64,000 bases of DNA from Hoeflea_A sp963921345 (GTDB lineage: Bacteria; Pseudomonadota; Alphaproteobacteria; Rhizobiales; Rhizobiaceae), in assembly GCA_963921345.3 (NCBI GenBank), contig CAWUFE020000007.1, positions 3,100,001 through 3,164,000 of the forward strand, written 5' to 3'. Position numbers and translations under genes: made by a program. Position 1 is the first letter of the stretch. Every line of letters starts with the position of its first letter. Below are positions 1 through 9,284 of this stretch, one piece after another. The notes below the pieces were generated by a model. That model was not told the DNA's origin, made no database searches, and saw only the letters and a list, made by a program, of their open reading frames with translations.

Positions 1-207
1 GTCATATTCGAGCTTGTAGGCGCCGAAGACGGCGGCGATGGCCGCCGGCCACAGGATGGACAGGACACCGGTGATGTCCGCGCCCTGGTAGATGGCGACG
101 CCGGTGAAGACGCAGACGATGAAGATCAGCGCCCACGCGGCCTCGCGCTTGCCGGTCTTGCTCCCGTCCGGTGTGACGCCGAGGATACGCAGCAGCTGAA
201 CGAACAT
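1..207 (-). CDS. Small two-helix membrane protein, holin-like (partial)
   Basis: The 69 visible codons begin at an ATG at 207 that overlaps the stop of the endolysin gene (ATGA). The gene runs off the left edge of the window. Two hydrophobic stretches (about residues 24-40 and 46-64) separated by a short loop make it a membrane protein. Its place directly after an endolysin suggests a holin or other lysis accessory protein. The family is not recognisable from this fragment, so the holin role is inferred from context. Confidence 0.6.
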   Translation of the reverse strand, partial: MFVQLLRILGVTPDGSKTGKREAAWALIFIVCVFTGVAIYQGADITGVLSILWPAAIAAVFGAYKLEYD

Positions 208-983
208 CACAGCCTCGCCGCCTGCACGTGCATCCAGTCGAAGTTGCGGGCGCGACCCAGCGACAGCCAGCCCTCGGCCTCCCAGGCCTGCCAGAACGGC
301 ACCGCGTCCTCATGCGACAGCCGGGCGCGCGGTCGCTTCCATGACAGCTGGTTGCGCTGCGGATCGAAATCGATGGCGATACCCCAGGAGTGCATCGAGT
401 AGCGCCGGCCGCCGCGCATGCGCCGCACGTTGAGCGACCCGCCGAACAGGTTCAGCCCGAGATCACGACGCTCGGCGTCGGAATAGATATCGGCGATCCG
501 GTTCAGCGCGCGCTCGGCGGACGGCGCGACCTTTTCGTGCAGCGTCATGCGGGTGATGCGCCGCCCCGTGTCCCAGGCAAGGACCAAGTCGAACGGGATC
601 TCGATACGGGTCTGGGCGGTTCCGACCCTGCCGTAGAATGCCGGCACCTGCGACTGCCTTGGCCAAAGTGTTTCGCTGTCGGCGTTTGGGCGCGGGCTGA
701 TCCGGGGTTCGGCATCGCGATCGGGGATTGCGGCCATTTCCTTCGGTGTCACGATGCCGGCCGGTGCGCGCAGCGCCTTGACCACGGTTTCATCGGCGGT
801 GCCGTTGACGGGCAGTCCGTTGGCTTTCTCGAAGGCGCGGATCGCCGCCACGGTGTTCTCGCCGACGATCCCGTCGATCGGCCCCGGGCAGAAGCCGTGT
901 GCGGTCAGGCGGCATTGCAGCCACTGCTCGAAGGAGAGTTGGTCAGGCGGGATCGCCGCGCCGGACGGCACGCTTCTGTCCAT
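207..983 (-). CDS. Phage endolysin: peptidoglycan-binding domain plus M15-type D,D-peptidase
   Basis: This 258-aa protein should cut the peptide cross-links of peptidoglycan to release phage. Residues about 17-70 form a PG_binding_1 domain. The C-terminal half has the M15 (VanY/D-Ala-D-Ala carboxypeptidase) zinc signature SMHSWGIAIDFDP, with His198 and Asp205 and the last zinc ligand His252 in DWMHVQ. No signal peptide is visible, as in holin-dependent lysins. The start at 983 follows a plausible ribosome site (AAAGGA). It is the second-to-last visible gene of the leftward late operon, but about 2 kb of non-coding DNA separates it from gpD. Confidence 0.9.
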   Translation of the reverse strand: MDRSVPSGAAIPPDQLSFEQWLQCRLTAHGFCPGPIDGIVGENTVAAIRAFEKANGLPVNGTADETVVKALRAPAGIVTPKEMAAIPDRDAEPRISPRPNADSETLWPRQSQVPAFYGRVGTAQTRIEIPFDLVLAWDTGRRITRMTLHEKVAPSAERALNRIADIYSDAERRDLGLNLFGGSLNVRRMRGGRRYSMHSWGIAIDFDPQRNQLSWKRPRARLSHEDAVPFWQAWEAEGWLSLGRARNFDWMHVQAARL

Positions 984-2969
984 GGTTCTGTCCTTTCTTT
1001 GAGGAAAACCCGTTGCATCTCGGGATTGCGGAATATGCTACCCAAGGTAGTATTCCGGTTACCCTTTGCCTGGCACTCAGTTGCAGCGGGTGGTGATACC
1101 CCTCTCGCTAATTGCGGCCCTGCTTCAGCGCGGGCAAAGGGGCATTAATTCATGCTCGCATTTGCCGTCGCAAACCCATGCGAGCATTGCCAGGCGGAGC
1201 TGTGCTGATGATAGCTATCAATTACATTTGCCAGCTACATGTTTACAAATTACTCGGAAATCAGCCTATTCCGCCCCGCGGTGGTCTTTTAGTTGCTCCC
1301 AACCATCGCACCGGGCCGGATCAGCCCCAACTCGGCTCGTTCCGGCCCTTCTAACCCTGCAAACTCTGGCCGACGGACCAGTGGCCGTTCCTCTCGGAGA
1401 GCTTGAAGAAGATAATCGGCGACCCGCACTTCGATGGTTGCCGGCACGATATAGATGAAGCCCTTCGACGCATCGTCATGGGCGCGCCGCTGCGAGCGCG
1501 TTCCGATTGCGTCGGGGCGCACGGTCAGGAGACCGGCCCGCATGCGCGCGACAGCTTCGACGAGGCGATCGGTGACGACGATGACCTGGTGGCTTCGGCG
1601 CGCTCGGGGCTGATCTCATATGGCGCATCCGCGCGGCCGCCGCCGTCCAGCAGCCTGCGATCCGGCCCGGTTGCCGTGCGATGGGCGGGCCGGTCGCCCT
1701 GTCCTGAACAGGAACCATCGCAATGGGTCGGATTCAGGCTCCAGTACTCCAACTCCAGGCTGGATCCGGCCCATCTTTGTTTGCTTCGCTTGCTTCCCTT
1801 CCCAACGGGTAGCCTCACCAGAATTCTATCGAACTCATTCGCGTGTCAGGTATTTACAGGCGCTCGAATCCCACGCCTTCTGAAGGGGCTTCCTGCTCGT
1901 GAACCGGCTGGCCTCAGCTGATTCCATGCGAGCAGAGGGGAGCGGACCGGGCCGCAACACCGCATGCTGCGGTTCCGGTCCGTTTATCGACTAAGAAGCT
2001 ATCAATTGCATTCCTCGGTACGGCCTTCACAAACGCCCGAAGTCGGTCCTAATGGACTTCGTGCGATGCGGTTCGGACGCTCACTCTGTACCATCGCACT
2101 GAGCCGGATCCAGTTCCCCTACAGTCTTGGATTCGGCTGCGCAATGGTCGGCTGAAACCCCCGCCATCGCGCCCCACACGGGCCGGATTCCACCTTGTCA
2201 TACTCCAGGGTTGGATCCGGCCCTATCACGCTGACCTTCAGCCGCTGCCCTATCTGAAAGCACCGCCAGAGTAACCGGGGCGGATTCACTGGTGCCTATG
2301 GATCGCATAACGCGGATCGCGTTTACAATCGCTCATGAAGACGGCTCCTATGGCCATGTGCGATGGAGGACGGTTCCGCGCTGTACCTTGAGGAAAACAT
2401 CGCACCGGGCTGGGTCGGATCCAGTTAGATGCACCGTTCTGGATCCGGCCCACTTCCCACATCCTACCCTGGGCCTGGTCACCGTCAACTATCAATTGCA
2501 TTCCTCAGCTCGGTCTTCACAATCGTTCGAAAGCGGAACAAATAAGCCCTGTGCGATGCAGTTCTAAGCCCTTCTTGAACACGTCGCACTGAGTCGGATC
2601 CGGTCCCCTGAGCAGTCATTGGATCCGGCCATGCGATGGCGCACTGTCGCCACTATGCGCCATCGTAAAGGGCCGGGTTCATCTCCAATGACTTGGATCC
2701 GGCCCACCTTTTCGCACCGCCCCCGCCCCCGGCTAACTCCGCAAGCTCTGACCACTGACCAGTCGGCATTCATATCAGAAAGCTGGATGAACATCGTCGG
2801 CGACCCGCCCTCGAAGCAACCGGAAAACGGGCGGGTACCACTGCCACAGGTAGTGGATCGCAGCGCGTGGAACAACCTGCGCATCTCATACGACCTGCGG
2901 TCACCTGATCAGGATTAGTCCTATTTGGCGTGATCAACTCGGTGTCTATTTTCTGAAACGAGCGGTCAC
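984..2969. other. Two-kilobase gene-poor segment inside the late operon
   Basis: I see no convincing gene here. Open frames are short, lack ribosome sites and resemble no phage protein. The segment holds the tandem hairpin array described separately. It also has a perfect 10-bp inverted repeat (ATGCTCGCAT 1152-1161 with 1178-1187) just before the array, and a hairpin at 2838-2856 just after it. Two stretches, about 1360-1450 and 2740-2815, are diverged copies of each other (both contain GACCAGT and TCGGCGACCCGC), so the segment also contains decayed duplicated sequence. Confidence 0.6.
1206..2710 (+). repeat. Tandem array of seven diverged two-hairpin elements
   Basis: Each unit has hairpin I (core GTGCGATG ... 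CATCGCAC) followed by hairpin II (GGGCCGGATCC ... GGATCCGGCCC). Arms of I/II by unit are: A 1278-1285+1302-1309 / 1313-1320+1341-1348; B 1677-1684+1715-1722 / 1725-1737+1760-1772; C 2061-2068+2092-2099 / 2103-2112+2128-2137; D 2139-2147+2164-2172 / 2180-2190+2213-2223; E 2358-2365+2398-2405 / 2412-2424+2439-2451; F 2551-2558+2582-2589 / 2593-2601+2621-2629; G 2634-2642+2657-2665 / 2670-2680+2695-2705. Units A, C and F also share a 5' box, CTATCAATTGCATTCCTC or close variants, at 1209, 1999 and 2489. Most non-Watson-Crick positions are G.U on the + strand, so a + strand RNA is favoured. Function unknown. Confidence 0.75.
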
Positions 2970-4193
2970 CTATCGCCGCCTACGCCCGCGCAGGGCCGCA
3001 AGGCCGCCGAGAACGCCGGCTGCGGTGGCGCCCTTGGAGCCGCCTGAGCCTGTATCGGTCGATGCGCCGGACCCGCTCTGCCCGCCAGACGGCTTGCCAC
3101 CGGGGCTGTTGCCGCCGCTGCTGCCCGACTGCTTGTTCGCAGGCGACGTTTTCGAGCTTTGCGACTTCTCGTCTTTCTCCGAGTTTTCCTTGGCTGGATA
3201 GGCCAGTGCCAGTTTGGTCACGAAGCCCGAGCGTCGCGAATAGGTGTGGTCCACTCCGTCGATAACATAGTTGCCGTCGATGCCGAACCGCGTGCCTGCG
3301 ACCAGGCATGGCGCTTCCGGTTGAGCACCGGCATGGCCTTCGATCGTCACCGAACCGGCCCCGGAACCGCGTTCGCTTTCGGCCTTGAGGGCGTTGGCCT
3401 TTTCTTCGGCGGCCTTCTTGTCCTTGGCCTCGAAGCGGCCGACCGCGGTTGCCTCGCTGCCGTCGATCTCGGTTTTGACCACGACCTCCTCATGCCTTGC
3501 CTTCTTGCGGTCGTAGTAGCGGACGCGGATTTCCTTGTAGCGAGGCCGACCGATATAGGCGCCGATATCCCATGTGTGGAGATTGCGGCCACGGACCGCC
3601 AGGACGGGCGGAAGCGGTTCACCGGCCGGCGTTCTGCCACTGTTCTTCTTGGCCATGACAGCCGCGTCATTGCGCACCTTGAAGGTGCCGCCGATCTCCT
3701 TTGCGAGGCGCTCCCCGAAGGCGACGAAGCTTTCGTTGTCCATGTGTTCGTAGTCGCGCTTGATCGACGCCAGGTCGGGATCGACACGAATGTCGGTGAT
3801 GCCGGCGGTCTTGCCCGCGGCTTTGAGGATTTCTTCGACGGTCATGTCGTCGAAGTGGCGTTGCTGCGGCTCCTTGACCTTGCCGCTCGTGTCCAGACCC
3901 TTGGCGACGATCTCGATGGTCATGCCGCTGCGGCCGCCGCTGCTTTTGACCTCATCGACGGTTCCGGAGAACACCAGCGAAATCCCGGCCCCTCGAAACC
4001 CCATGAGGATGGCGACTTTGGCATTTTCTTTCGGCAGAGCGACCCGGCCGCCGCGATCATCGACCACGATGGAGGCGCTGTCCGAAGACGTGCCCGCGCG
4101 GTCCGACACGCTGACCGATTGCAACACTGATCGTAGCGTCTGCATGATGCTGATGCCTTCGACGAAGACGACGCAAACACCCTGGTTTTTCAT
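2970..4193 (-). CDS. D: Phage late control / tail hub protein, P2 gpD family
   Basis: This 407-aa protein matches P2 gpD (Phage_GPD), the baseplate hub that caps the tail tube next to the spike and tape measure. The recognisable gpD fold covers roughly residues 15-330. The last 70 residues are a low-complexity Ser/Gly/Lys tail that ends in a short hydrophobic run and RGRRRR, which is longer than in P2. It follows the gpX gene by 3 bases, in the P2 order U-X-D. Confidence 0.88.
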   Translation of the reverse strand: MKNQGVCVVFVEGISIMQTLRSVLQSVSVSDRAGTSSDSASIVVDDRGGRVALPKENAKVAILMGFRGAGISLVFSGTVDEVKSSGGRSGMTIEIVAKGLDTSGKVKEPQQRHFDDMTVEEILKAAGKTAGITDIRVDPDLASIKRDYEHMDNESFVAFGERLAKEIGGTFKVRNDAAVMAKKNSGRTPAGEPLPPVLAVRGRNLHTWDIGAYIGRPRYKEIRVRYYDRKKARHEEVVVKTEIDGSEATAVGRFEAKDKKAAEEKANALKAESERGSGAGSVTIEGHAGAQPEAPCLVAGTRFGIDGNYVIDGVDHTYSRRSGFVTKLALAYPAKENSEKDEKSQSSKTSPANKQSGSSGGNSPGGKPSGGQSGSGASTDTGSGGSKGATAAGVLGGLAALRGRRRR

Positions 4194-4196
4194 GGG

Positions 4197-4430
4197 TCAG
4201 GTCCACAGCGTAACCCGGTCAAGTACCGGATCGTCGACCGGATCCGGTATCGGCACCATCACAACGGTGTCGATCGGAATGTGCGTCCCCATTGCCGCCA
4301 ATCCGGGATTGAGATCATAGACCTTTCCCAGGGTTTGCGCGGCCGGCGCCTGAAAGCGGTTCCAGACCAGACGCGAGAGCGTAAGGCCGGCGCCGGTCAC
4401 CTTGATTTTCTCGATGGTTTCAGCGGTCAT
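4197..4430 (-). CDS. X: Phage tail protein X (LysM-like), P2 gpX family
   Basis: This 77-aa protein contains a LysM-like pattern: a Leu-rich start (TLSRLVWNRF), then VYDLNPGLAA and a Pro-ending VVMVPIP. That is the standard shape of gpX, a small tail protein between gpU and gpD. The ATG at 4430 overlaps the gpU stop (ATGA), which indicates translational coupling. The longer open frame upstream lies inside gpU and is not used. Confidence 0.88.
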   Translation of the reverse strand: MTAETIEKIKVTGAGLTLSRLVWNRFQAPAAQTLGKVYDLNPGLAAMGTHIPIDTVVMVPIPDPVDDPVLDRVTLWT

Positions 4431-4849
4431 GAGAACAGCCCCAGAACGATGGAAAAGAGCGCCAGGCGGCTTGGTCGTCCGGCCCGCCGGACCTCGATAT
4501 CTACGGTTATCTTCTGGCCGACACCGTCCGTGCTCAGGTACTGTTCGAGTGTCGAAACCTTCTCGATCGCCACCCATCCCATCGGCGTTCCATCGCCGCG
4601 CAGGAGGAATTGCGGCCGGCCGCTCGTACGCATGGCCTGCAGCAGCTGCAACTCGTTCAGCCCACCGATAACCTTGGGAAACAGGTCGCCGGTCAGTCGC
4701 CAGCTGTTGGCGCCCTCGCCGACATACTCCATCGGCGGTTCCCTGCCAAGCACCGGCTTCGCCACGTAGTCGGTCATACGATCGCTTGAGACGCGGGACA
4801 CATTGAACGGATGCACTTTGATCGACAGGACGCCGAGCTGGTAGAGCAT
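4427..4849 (-). CDS. U: Tail terminator/completion protein, P2 gpU family
   Basis: This 140-aa protein matches gpU (Phage_P2_GpU). It has an N-terminal MLYQLGVLSIKVHPFN-type strand followed by a central EYVGEG..SW..TGDLFPK segment typical of the family. In P2, gpU completes the head-proximal tail. It starts on the last base of the tape measure stop, so the three genes T-U-X are packed without gaps. Confidence 0.88.
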   Translation of the reverse strand: MLYQLGVLSIKVHPFNVSRVSSDRMTDYVAKPVLGREPPMEYVGEGANSWRLTGDLFPKVIGGLNELQLLQAMRTSGRPQFLLRGDGTPMGWVAIEKVSTLEQYLSTDGVGQKITVDIEVRRAGRPSRLALFSIVLGLFS

Positions 4850-7800
4850 CAGGTCATTCCGTCCGCGAAAATGCCGCGCATTCTGCGGGACAGCCGCCTT
4901 TCGAGAACGTCTTCAAGGGCTTCCGCGATCTGATCGACCACATCCAGGGGGTTCTGATCGCTGGCGATTGTGATCGGCCCGGTCAGCGGCCCCTCGATCC
5001 TGACCGTGAAGTTCTGGCCGGCAGACGCTTGGTCGGACTGGGCGGCGGCGGGTGCTGCGAAACTCTCAACGGCGTTTGAGCCTCCGGCGTCCGTTTTGGA
5101 ACGGGTGCTTGCAAAATGGTCCCTGCTTTGCCTTATCTGTGCGCGCATTTCGGCAACGCCATCAAACGCCGGTCCATTTCCGCCTGGCACCATCCGCGCT
5201 GTGGCATTGCGCAATATGCTGGCCGTGGCACGGGCATTGTGGACAAAGCCGCGCTGGCCGAACGTCACCAGTTCTTCCCCTTCCTCGCCGACGAGGTGGG
5301 TTTCCCCGGCGCGAACCTCGCCACCGCCGGCGCGCCGGCCGTCGATCCTGACCGGGATGGTCGTGCTCGCCGGGCCGGGAACGCTCTTGGCGTTGCGCAG
5401 CCGGTTCATTTCGTCGGCCATAAGCCGAAGCTTACGCAGCGCTTCGTCGATGGACCGCGTGCTGATTTCTGGCTCTGTCTCGGTATCATCGATCGCCACC
5501 AGCGCCTCGATGAGAGTTTTTGCCTGCCTTTCACCATTGGCAAGCTCGGTCTCGACGGTCTGCAGCTCAGCTTTGAGAGACGCCATATTCATCTCAAGGG
5601 GCTGAGCAACTATCTGCTTCACCGGACCATCGACGACCTGGTCGAGTTCCTCCTGAATTCCGGCGATTTCTTCCTTCAGGTGCCGTACTCGCTCGCGCCG
5701 TTCTTCCAGATACTGGGGGGTGGGCAGCGATCCGCGTGATCGCGCATCTTGGAGCGTCTGGCCTGCCTGCAGCTTTACGGGGTCCATCTGTTCGGCACCT
5801 GGCATGGCGGCGGCGCTTTGGACGTGTGCCTGCTCGTTATCGCCGCCAACCAGATAGGTCCACCAGTGCGGCGGTTCCGGCCAGTTGATGATGTTCGAGA
5901 GATCGATCGAGCCGATGGCCCCGATGATGCGCTGCGGAATGTTCTTCACCCATTCGATGAACTTGTCGAACGTTTCGACCGCGCCATCCCACAGTGATTG
6001 AAATGCGGCCCTGCCCTGTTCGAGCATCAGGCCTTGCAGCGATGCAATAGCCGCCACCATGCGCCCGGGAATGCCACCCATCCATTTGTCGAGCATTTTG
6101 TACCACTCCTGCAGACCCGACAGCAATTGGCCTGCAGCCGAAAGCCAAAGGTCGGCCAGTCCGGAGAAGACGCTCTTGAACGCCTTGATGACGCGATCCG
6201 CCATATCGTAACCGCGCTTTTCGACGGCCGCCGCTTCCTTTTCGGTCAGGACCTCTCGCTGGAAAAACCCTTTGATCCACGATGTGAACCCGGTCCATTT
6301 GGACCGAAACCAGTCGATCACCCGACCGATTGCCGATCCCATCGCGTCGAAGGCGGACCCCACCGCCTCGGTGACAGGCCTGATCCTCTCGAGCACCGGG
6401 TTGATGTATTCGAGCGCCGGCTGCAATTCCTCGCCCAGGCGCCGCGCCACACCGGAAAGGGTCGCGGCGATCCGGTCCCACCATTTCCAAAGCGCATAGC
6501 CTGCCGCCGCGACCGCTGCCACACCCAAGGCGATGGCGCCCCAGACAGGGGCCGTTATCCCCGCAATCGCGCCACCCACCGCAGTTGCCGCCACGGCAAG
6601 CCCTTTGAGAACACCGCCGAGAATGCCAACGCCGGGGATCGCCCAGGCCATGCCGCGAAGGGCCGCGCCCAGTTTCTCGAGGCCGGACAGCCTGCCCTTT
6701 CCGGCCATTCTCTTGAGACTGGAATTGTAGGCGACATTGGCGGCGGCCGCTCCCCACAGCCCTTTCGATGCCTTGCCGACCGTGCCCAGTCCGATGGCCA
6801 TCAGCGACAGGGCTCCGCCGCGTCCGAGCAGTCCGGCGAATGTGAGTCCGGCAAGCGCGGCCTTGACGGCCACGAAGGCACCGGCAGCGGCCAGGGCATT
6901 GGAAATGAGGACGGGATGCGCATCGGCAAACGCGGCCATCCGGTCGATGACCGGCGATATCGCTTCCATCAGGTCGTTGATAACGGGAATGAGCGCGGAG
7001 CCGATGACGATCTTCAAAGCCGACAGCCTGTTGCTGAAGATCTGGACAGCATTCTCGAAGGTGCCCGCGCGAACCTCGAATTCCCGGAACGACGAACCGG
7101 CGTAACGGGTGGCGTCATCGACCAGACCGAGACTGTCACGAACGAGATCGAGATTGGTCAGGAGCGGACCGAGGGCACGGGCTTCTTTTCCGAAAATGTC
7201 CTTTGAGAGCGCCGCCTGCACGTCCTTGGGCATCTTCGAAAGACGCTCGAAGACATCGACCGTTGTGGCGACGGCATCTTCCTGCATGCGACGCGCCACA
7301 ACGGCTGCATCGAGGCCGAGGGCCTCGAACCCCTCGCGGACGCGCTTTGTCGCACTGGTGCCTGCGGTCAGGGCGTTGCCCATGTTGCGGAAGGAGGTCG
7401 CTGCCACATTGCTCTCGGCGCCGGAGGCGATCATGGCCGAACCGAGGGCGGCGACCTCCTGTGCCGCGAATCCGAACTGCTTGCCCTCGGCGCCCACACG
7501 GCGGATGACATCGAGGACTTCCCTCGCGCTGGACGCCTGATTGTTCGACAGGTGGTTCATGGCGTCGGCGAGAAGCGTCGCCTCATCAAGCGACAGCTTG
7601 AGCCCGGTCATCATCTTTGCCATCGATTCGCCCGCCTCGGCGGCGGAGATATCGAAGGCCACGCCGATCTTGGCGGCGTGCTCGGTAAAGCGGTTCAGGT
7701 CATCGCCCGCGATCCCCGCCTGTCCGGCGGCGGCGGCGATCGCGGCGAGACCATTGACGGAGACCGGAACCTGCTTCGAGAGGGCGACCAGACCCTTGCG

Positions 7801-8130
7801 AAAGTTCTCGAAGGATTCAGGTGTTGGAAAATCGACAACCTTGCGCACGTCCGCCATGGCGCTTTCGAACAGCATGGCCTCACGCACCGGCGCGCCGATG
7901 GCGGTCTTGAGCGCGTAGAACCCGGCCGCCGCGTCGATCAGTCCACCGCGCGCCCGCGCCAGGGCGGCATCATTGCGCCGGATGCCGGCCGTCAGCCGGT
8001 CGCCGAACGTGGCCTGGCCGACGCTTTCGCCCGCCCGTCTGATACCCATCAGGCTGTTGGCAATGCCGCGAGCCGGGCGGCTGGCGCGGTCGATCAGACG
8101 GACGATAAGGGAAGAAGTGAGCGTCTTCAT
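4849..8130 (-). CDS. T: Tail tape measure protein, P2 gpT type
   Basis: At 1093 aa this is the longest protein in the window, as expected for the ruler that sets tail length. Residues about 60-350 form the TP901 tape measure core (motifs such as AAAAGQAGI and MTGLKLSLDEA). A hydrophobic Ala/Gly-rich stretch at about 490-550 may be the membrane-inserting segment. Long helical regions with coiled-coil character follow (about 780-870). The gene begins immediately after the E+E' stop, in P2 order. Its length predicts a fairly long contractile tail. Confidence 0.92.
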   Translation of the reverse strand: MKTLTSSLIVRLIDRASRPARGIANSLMGIRRAGESVGQATFGDRLTAGIRRNDAALARARGGLIDAAAGFYALKTAIGAPVREAMLFESAMADVRKVVDFPTPESFENFRKGLVALSKQVPVSVNGLAAIAAAAGQAGIAGDDLNRFTEHAAKIGVAFDISAAEAGESMAKMMTGLKLSLDEATLLADAMNHLSNNQASSAREVLDVIRRVGAEGKQFGFAAQEVAALGSAMIASGAESNVAATSFRNMGNALTAGTSATKRVREGFEALGLDAAVVARRMQEDAVATTVDVFERLSKMPKDVQAALSKDIFGKEARALGPLLTNLDLVRDSLGLVDDATRYAGSSFREFEVRAGTFENAVQIFSNRLSALKIVIGSALIPVINDLMEAISPVIDRMAAFADAHPVLISNALAAAGAFVAVKAALAGLTFAGLLGRGGALSLMAIGLGTVGKASKGLWGAAAANVAYNSSLKRMAGKGRLSGLEKLGAALRGMAWAIPGVGILGGVLKGLAVAATAVGGAIAGITAPVWGAIALGVAAVAAAGYALWKWWDRIAATLSGVARRLGEELQPALEYINPVLERIRPVTEAVGSAFDAMGSAIGRVIDWFRSKWTGFTSWIKGFFQREVLTEKEAAAVEKRGYDMADRVIKAFKSVFSGLADLWLSAAGQLLSGLQEWYKMLDKWMGGIPGRMVAAIASLQGLMLEQGRAAFQSLWDGAVETFDKFIEWVKNIPQRIIGAIGSIDLSNIINWPEPPHWWTYLVGGDNEQAHVQSAAAMPGAEQMDPVKLQAGQTLQDARSRGSLPTPQYLEERRERVRHLKEEIAGIQEELDQVVDGPVKQIVAQPLEMNMASLKAELQTVETELANGERQAKTLIEALVAIDDTETEPEISTRSIDEALRKLRLMADEMNRLRNAKSVPGPASTTIPVRIDGRRAGGGEVRAGETHLVGEEGEELVTFGQRGFVHNARATASILRNATARMVPGGNGPAFDGVAEMRAQIRQSRDHFASTRSKTDAGGSNAVESFAAPAAAQSDQASAGQNFTVRIEGPLTGPITIASDQNPLDVVDQIAEALEDVLERRLSRRMRGIFADGMT

Positions 8131-8633
8131 TCACAGCCTCCCCTGATAGATCGACGCGATGCGCACCGCTTGCCGGTGCATTTCGAAGATGGTCACGATG
8201 TCCAGATCGACGACCTCGTTCCAGGGCACCGAGAGGAAGTGGCTGATATTGGCGGTTATTTCTGCTTCGTTTTCGCAGTACCAGACGGCGAGGTCGCAGA
8301 CGAACCCCCGCCGCCCATCACCGCTTCCAAAAAAGGCGCGGTGATGTCACCCATGGTGGTGATGTCGCGGGGATGAAGCTCGTCGATCGCACCGGGCGGC
8401 ATGTCGGAAATGATCTGGATGGAATCCATGGTCATTTCACCCTCCGAGTAGCCCGGATCGGCCTCCATCTTGTTGATGAGGCGCATGATCTCGCGCATTT
8501 TCTTTCCCTTGGGTGCGGACAGCACGACCTTTTCGACGTGAACGGTCTCGGTTGCGGCGTTTTCGCCCTCGCCGGTTTTCACGGCCACATCGACGGGCCA
8601 TTCGAGCCTGTGTTCCTTGGTTTCCCATTTCAT
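8131..8633 (-). CDS. Tail assembly chaperone gpE+E' (made by -1 frameshift)
   Basis: Translation starts at 8633 as gpE and shifts -1 at codons 101-102. It then continues for 65 codons to a TGA at 8131-8133, immediately before the tape measure ATG, giving a 167-aa product. The E' part has a clear coding character (AVWYCENEAEITANISHFL). In P2 the E and E+E' chaperones fold or coat the tape measure during tail assembly, and the ratio is fixed by the frameshift. Reading in zero frame stops earlier, at 8256. Confidence 0.85.
8256..8633 (-). CDS. E: Tail assembly chaperone gpE (zero-frame product)
   Basis: This 125-aa product matches the P2 gpE family (Phage_TAC_7 type). It has an N-terminal beta-rich half and the segment KGKKMREIMRLINKME. 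The last 23 residues after the slippery site are Gly/Ser/Thr-rich and look non-essential, as expected where most ribosomes simply terminate. The gene sits between the tube gene FII and the tape measure gene. Confidence 0.87.
   Translation of the reverse strand: MKWETKEHRLEWPVDVAVKTGEGENAATETVHVEKVVLSAPKGKKMREIMRLINKMEADPGYSEGEMTMDSIQIISDMPPGAIDELHPRDITTMGDITAPFLEAVMGGGGSSATSPSGTAKTKQK
8328..8334 (-). promoter_or_regulatory. Programmed -1 frameshift slippery site T TTT TTG
   Basis: On the minus strand the heptamer TTTTTTG falls exactly in frame as X XXY YYZ, with codons TTT and TTG of gpE. This is the same heptamer described for the P2 E/E' frameshift. The -1 frame opened here runs to the tape measure start without a stop. 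Confidence 0.85.
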
Positions 8634-8718
8634 CGCGGATGCTCCTGTTACGGTACAAGGGGCGGCAACGGCGCAGCAGGTGCGCAGCCGGTGCCGATCG
8701 GGTCTTGCGGCCGGTCGA

Positions 8719-9249
8719 TCAGCCGATGCGCAGGATGCGGTTCGTGTCGGCGTTGTGATCGGTGCCGTTGATGCGCTTGGCGTTGGTCCAGAAGTCGAAA
8801 TAGAACTTTTCGTTGCCGTCGAAATGCAGTTCGTAGTGCATGACCTCGCTCAATTCGTGGTCATGCCCGTACATGTCGCCGCGCTTGAATTCGTCCGGCT
8901 TGATGGCGGTCATGCGGGCTTCGATGATCGTCTTGGCCTCGAGCGCCCTGCCGGTCTTCTTGTCGCGCACCACGCCATAGCCGGTATAGACGTGGCGGTG
9001 TGGCGTTCCGAGCCCGAACAGCGTCAGCGTCTGCGGGTCGAAGCCGGAGAGTTTGAAGGTCGGCGACAGCGCTTCGATGAAGTTCATGCCGACCTCGAGG
9101 CCGAGCACGCCGCCGCCGGGCATGTGCGAGGCCGTCTTTTCTTGCAGTTCCGGCACTTTCAAGCTGTCGAGCGTCAGGTGTTTGGACGCTGTCGGGTCAT
9201 GATCGCCGCAAAACAGGTTGACGGCCTCCATCACGTAGAAGTTGCTCAT
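8719..9249 (-). CDS. FII: Major tail tube protein, P2 gpFII family
   Basis: This 176-aa protein has the length and pattern of the P2 tail tube subunit (Phage_tube), which polymerises as stacked hexameric rings inside the sheath. Family-like features include the N-terminal MEAVNLFCGD strand and the central PGGGVLGLEVGMNF segment. It lies 35 bases after the sheath gene, in the P2 FI-FII order. Confidence 0.9.
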   Translation of the reverse strand: MSNFYVMEAVNLFCGDHDPTASKHLTLDSLKVPELQEKTASHMPGGGVLGLEVGMNFIEALSPTFKLSGFDPQTLTLFGLGTPHRHVYTGYGVVRDKKTGRALEAKTIIEARMTAIKPDEFKRGDMYGHDHELSEVMHYELHFDGNEKFYFDFWTNAKRINGTDHNADTNRILRIG

Positions 9250-9284
9250 TTTCAGTTCTCCGTTTGGGTCTGTCGCTGCTGCAA

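Noticed and set aside
1289..1543. 84-aa minus-strand gene in the array region
   Set aside because: No ribosome site and no family match; it overlaps repeat unit A and a decayed duplicated stretch.
1206..2710. CRISPR array
   Set aside because: Units are unequal in length and strongly diverged, spacers are not unique fixed-length segments, and no cas genes occur in the window.
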